Positions 60,901 through 64,000 of a DNA stretch of 64,000 nt are shown here, one piece after another. The stretch's first letter is position 1. Each line of letters starts with the position of its first letter. Under the pieces are notes generated by a model. That model saw only the letters and a list, made by a program, of their open reading frames with translations. It was not told the origin of the DNA and made no database searches. The translations under genes were made by a program, and so were the position numbers. The stretch is from Patella vulgata. Taxonomy: Eukaryota > Mollusca > Gastropoda > Patellidae. Location: assembly GCF_932274485.2 (NCBI RefSeq), contig NC_065886.2, positions 19,109,501 to 19,173,500 on the forward strand. Reading direction: 5' to 3'.

Positions 60901-63900
60901 GAATGCCCGCTTTTATCTGTGATTGCCAAAACGCTTTTAATTCTGCCTCAATAGGCTTTATTGCTTCTTCGATATATATTGCCGATCTCTTGGTTTGCTC
61001 GCTGGGTGTGGGCGGAATGTCAACTTCGTATGCAATTGCTAATACTATTTCTCTGAGATCTTTGAGAATCACCCCAATGGTGAAAAAATCTATGGAAGAA
61101 TGTTGGAAAACTAATCTAATCCTTGTAGCTGGTTCACCGGCAAAGATAATTCGCAAGCAGCCTCTTGTGGAAAGATCAAAGGGCTGTCTAGTTATTCTGT
61201 CAAACTCGGCATCATTATTAGAATTCTTAATACACTGAAAATCCAGAATGTCTCGAGGGTTTCTCACCATTTTCTTCACGCCGAATTTGTATAGTTCTTC
61301 CGGCTCTGCTTTGACGTATACTGTTCTTAGAGTTCGATATCGTTCTAGTAAACTTATAGCCGCCTTTCGCCAAATTTCTTCAAAACCTAAAAAAGAAAGA
61401 ACAACGTTGAAATACATATTCAAACCTACAATTGTTTAGCCGTCTAAGTCAACCTTTTGTACAAAACTGTACTTTCGATAGATGTATGTTATCCTGTATT
61501 GCCTGCACAGTAGGGACCGGGACCCTGTTTCTCGAAATCTTAACTAAAGATAAAATCCAAATTTTAGTAGATACTTCAGTTTTGATTGGCTAAGCACTAA
61601 AATCAATCTAATATTTTCCAATCAAATTACTAAAAATTGGGTTTTATCTTATTTAAAATTTCGTGATACAGGCCCCAGCTCTAGTAGTATTAGGGATGTA
61701 GAACCTGGTAAAGGTCTGGTCTGGTCGTAGCAAATCCGGTGACGTGGACGCGTCAAGTCATCAACTGTGCTAACTGCTCAGCTGTGAAAATAGAAGCTGC
61801 AGTGGAAGACGAACACCATCTTTCGAACCATCTGTATAAATATGAGCATAACCACCAGATTTACACCGTAACTCACGAAAGAGAGACTGGAACAGGAAGG
61901 TATTTATTTATACATTCATCAAATTTTATCGTTACCTGTTTTTTTCTTCAAATGGATATCTGTTATCATGTGATGTCCAAATGGATTTTCCAACAAATAT
62001 TTTTCATAGAAATAATATTCATTGCCGGATAGAGAGTTTTCTGGTATTTCTGTGCTGTTGTTGATCTTAGGCATTGTGTGTGAAGATGTGGTGGAATCCT
62101 CAAAAATATTTACCTTCGAGGTTATCTTGTTTTCCCCTGAAAAAATTATGTTATAAGGAATATTGACTTTCGAATGTTACATACGTTTCTTTAACAATTT
62201 CTTTTTGGTACATTTACGAAAATAAATAATCTTTTAGTCTGCTGTGTTTTAATTAGAGCATGGAAATGGAAAGGCGACCGAGCAATGTGTAAGTTAATCC
62301 AAATGTGGCAATCACATACCCCCCCCCCCCTTCTCCCCAAAAAACCCACCATTCCCTGGCTAGAATATATAATTTGCCAAAACTTAATACTTAGAATTAC
62401 CTTTGTTCTGAGAAACATCCAGCTCTGCCCTGATATCACCGATTTGTCGTTTAGAATCAGTTGTAACCTTGAGTATTATTTGATTGAGTTCATCTAGGAT
62501 TCTTTTAGCTTCATTATCAGAATATAAGGAACTTCTATACTGTAACTGTAGTTCTAATGATTTAGTTGTTGAATTAGAGTTGACTATTAATAAAGTATCG
62601 TATAACAATCCAAGACTTTTAGCAGGAACAGTTTTCTTCACATTCTCTTGTACAACACAGTGTCTCTTCAAATTATTTCGACATTCATCAGAATATGCCA
62701 TTTTCTCGATCAAAGAGTAATGATAAGCAGCATTTTGGAGACAACTTTCAATCGTCTTGCTATTTTCTGTCAGAAAATCCGAAAATGTCTGTGAAGATGA
62801 TACTCTAGAAAACACAGGTATGTCATTTGTTAAATTACTGACTTCCGTGCTAGACCCAGATAAGAGAGACCTTAGATTACATTTCGTTAGAACAACCACC
62901 AATTCGTTTTCTGTGTAGAAACGTAGAAGAAGTTGATAAAATGAAATGAACACATTTAATACTGTTGTATTCTGACTTCTGACAAAATCGAATAGATTCT
63001 GGGATACATTATGATCAAGTTTACGTTTTGTAATTTTAGACACTGGGTCGTTAGAAAAATGATTATTGTCGGCCTTGATGTATATGTTTGGAATAGATCT
63101 CGGTATTTGTTCAAGCCAAAACCTTTCCAGTTCCGGTTGATTTGAACGGAAGAGATCGTCTACCTTCATAAATCCCTTTTCGTTATTTACAGTTGAATTT
63201 GGTATGTTTTTATTGGAAGCTTTTGTAACCACCAGTGACTGAAAATCGGATATGAAACTGGCCAGAGCGAATGAATCGAAGCCAATCAGATGGCAAATTA
63301 CACGTACTCTATACAACGATGGCGGTGATGATGAACAGATAATTCGCACTGGTCCGCTTTTCTCCAAGTTGAATGGTTCAGCGGACATCCTTTTGTATTC
63401 TTCATCATTTGAGGAATCAGTTACAACACGAAAATCCAAGTTTTGCTTATCCAGGAGTCGCTTTAAACTGTATGTTTGGTCGTTGTTGTCGATCTTTTGA
63501 AACAATGTTTTTGCTATGGAATGTCTGTCTACCAGCAGATGAGCACAATATTTGATGATGTCTAGGTTGACACTTGTCCCTTTAAATATGATGTCCTTAA
63601 TAAAATGAAAGGGTAGTGTGTTTATTCTTTCATTCAATTCGTAGATATATTTTTCAATGACAGATACACGGTGTTCAGCAGATATATCTTCTTTTGCAGA
63701 TGCTTTTAACGGATTTTCTTTCTCCAAAATCTGTTCCATTTCCGCCGTTCCTTTAATTTCCTTTACTGATAAATTATTTATATTGTCAACATTATTCAGT
63801 TTGGGTTCTTGCAGATGTCCTAATTCAGATGTAACACCTGTGATTTCTTCTTTCTGGAGAGGAGTATCGTCTGTTATGTCTATTATTTTTTTACTTGGCG

Positions 63901-64000
63901 CCTCTATTATTTCTTCTGTTGCTCGATCAGAAAAGCTTTTTTCTATAACATTTGCTATTTTACTGATAGTAGCTCCTTCACTCAACAGAACTACCATCGG
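57790..64000 (-). CDS. Polyketide synthase B, 3' part: ACP end, two C-type domains, PH-like tail
   Basis: Minus-strand paralogue of gene A, entering from the right edge. Exons in transcript order: >64000-62401, 62136-61936, 61386-60133, 59254-59072 and 57947-57790. All have GT/AG borders and the same phases as gene A exons 6-10. Sizes are 201, 1254, 183 and 158 against 201, 1269, 183 and 152. The first visible residues [15 protein letters not shown] are the end of the carrier domain. Then come a first condensation-type domain ([11 protein letters not shown]), a second (RLVFQHSSIDFFT, keeping the second His and the Asp), and a PH-like tail. No disabling change is seen, so it looks like a working gene. 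Its ketosynthase-to-carrier part lies outside the window, so the reducing domains cannot be judged. Confidence 0.92.
58140..58417 (+). repeat. SINE copy 3 (GATCCCTTGAC family), in gene B last intron
   Basis: Blocks CTTGTCAGTGATGCAGGACG, GAAAAGATCCCTTGACAGTT and ATATAAGAGTAGGCTGTAGT, with the GACGCTAAACCCCAGTT end. Closest to the 24.6-kb copy. It is antisense to gene B. Confidence 0.85.
58418..59071. other. Remainder of gene B last intron
   Basis: No feature beyond a T-run and G-run at about 58899-58927. Nothing coding on either strand. Confidence 0.5.
59072..59254 (-). CDS. Gene B PH-like tail, first half
   Basis: 183 bp. It encodes [20 protein letters not shown] then [20 protein letters not shown] and TEVTKSYLATYK. 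Nearly every position matches gene A exon 9, and the conservation is stronger than in the linkers, so the tail is under constraint. Acceptor ATATTTCAG, donor AAAG|GTTAGT on the minus strand. Confidence 0.92.
59255..60132. other. Gene B intron between C-type domain 2 and the PH-like tail
   Basis: No coding content. A diverged tandem duplication with a period of about 77 bp lies at about 59760-59905: AAATATTAAAGTAGCAGTCC, then AAATATTAAAGGAGCAGTCC. Confidence 0.6.
60133..61386 (-). CDS. Gene B second condensation-type domain
   Basis: 1254 bp, residues equivalent to gene A 2677-3099. [68 protein letters not shown] and [15 protein letters not shown] follow the gene A order. The motif is QHxxxD rather than HHxxxD. 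The second His, the usual catalytic base in condensation domains, and the Asp are kept. Donor GGAG|GTGATT on the minus strand, at the same point as in gene A. Confidence 0.92.
61519..61676. repeat. Short MITE in a gene B intron
   Basis: The left end GGGACCCTGTTTCTCGAAAT and the right end (TTTCGTGATACAGGCCCC) are inverted counterparts. The inner sequences are also partly inverted (AAGATAAAATCCAAATTTTA with its counterpart). Total length is about 158 bp. No coding capacity. Confidence 0.75.
61936..62136 (-). CDS. Gene B exon equivalent to gene A exon 7
   Basis: 201 bp. After a variable linker it encodes NSLSGNEYYFYEKYLLENPF and GHHMITDIHLKKK, the opening of the second condensation-type domain. 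The linker is poorly conserved against gene A while the domain opening is well conserved, as expected for a real coding exon. The acceptor on the minus strand is ATAATTTTTTCAG, the donor ACAG|GTAACG. The exon is recognised only by comparison with gene A. Confidence 0.9.
62137..62400. other. Short gene B intron
   Basis: 264 bp with a C-run near 62320-62333. No other feature. Confidence 0.6.
62401..64000 (-). CDS. Gene B exon equivalent to gene A exon 6, partial: ACP end and first C-type domain
   Basis: It runs off the right edge. From the edge: carrier end ([20 protein letters not shown]), an acidic polar linker, then the first condensation-type domain: [76 protein letters not shown], and [20 protein letters not shown]. 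The first signature His is Cys and the Asp position is shifted, as in gene A. Donor AAAG|GTAATT at 62400 on the minus strand. Confidence 0.93.

Noticed and set aside
60765-61238. Plus-strand 157-residue frame
   Set aside because: Antisense shadow of the second condensation-type domain of gene B. No independent motif.

Overview
The window is eukaryotic, AT-rich, intron-containing and full of transposons. Its tRNA-headed SINEs (tails of the form GACGTTAAACCCCATTTCA), L1, L2 and CR1-like LINEs, Tc1 and pogo transposons and an animal-type polyketide synthase point to a mollusc, probably a gastropod. That assignment is inference, since no ribosomal or mitochondrial gene is present.

Only two host genes are visible. 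Gene A (+ strand, coding 18003-44942) is a giant type I iterative polyketide synthase. Ten coding exons join in consistent phase with GT/AG borders to give 3210 residues. The order is ketosynthase (exons 1-6), acyltransferase, dehydratase, a decayed enoylreductase, ketoreductase, acyl carrier, two tandem condensation-type (HHxxxD) acyltransferase domains, and a small PH-like tail. Gene B (- strand, from beyond the right edge to 57790) is a paralogue. Its carrier end, both condensation-type domains and PH-like tail lie in the window, with the same exon borders and nearly the same exon lengths. The genes are convergent, about 12.8 kb apart. One 82-base coding stretch is identical between them, which suggests gene conversion. 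No thioesterase or adenylation domain is seen, so the condensation-type domains are the natural candidates for product release or esterification.

Layout. 1-17.9 kb is a transposon bed: a satellite-like repeat element, a candidate 3-kb non-autonomous element, a SINE, Tc1 copies, a 3.5-kb LINE carrying a SINE, and a pogo/Tigger relic with an internal duplication. A Tc1 end lies about 13 bp from a TATA box, 70-80 bp upstream of the gene A start codon. Intron 1 holds a full-length L1 with two intact ORFs and a 15-bp target duplication. Introns 1 and 2 also hold a SINE, an inverted-repeat element and a second copy of the satellite-like element, here with terminal inverted repeats at both ends. A recent duplication copied the acceptor half of exon 4. 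The 45-57.8 kb space between the genes carries LINE fragments, SINEs, a nearly intact Tc1 element and a broken BEL/Pao retrotransposon fossil. Gene B introns carry a SINE and a MITE.
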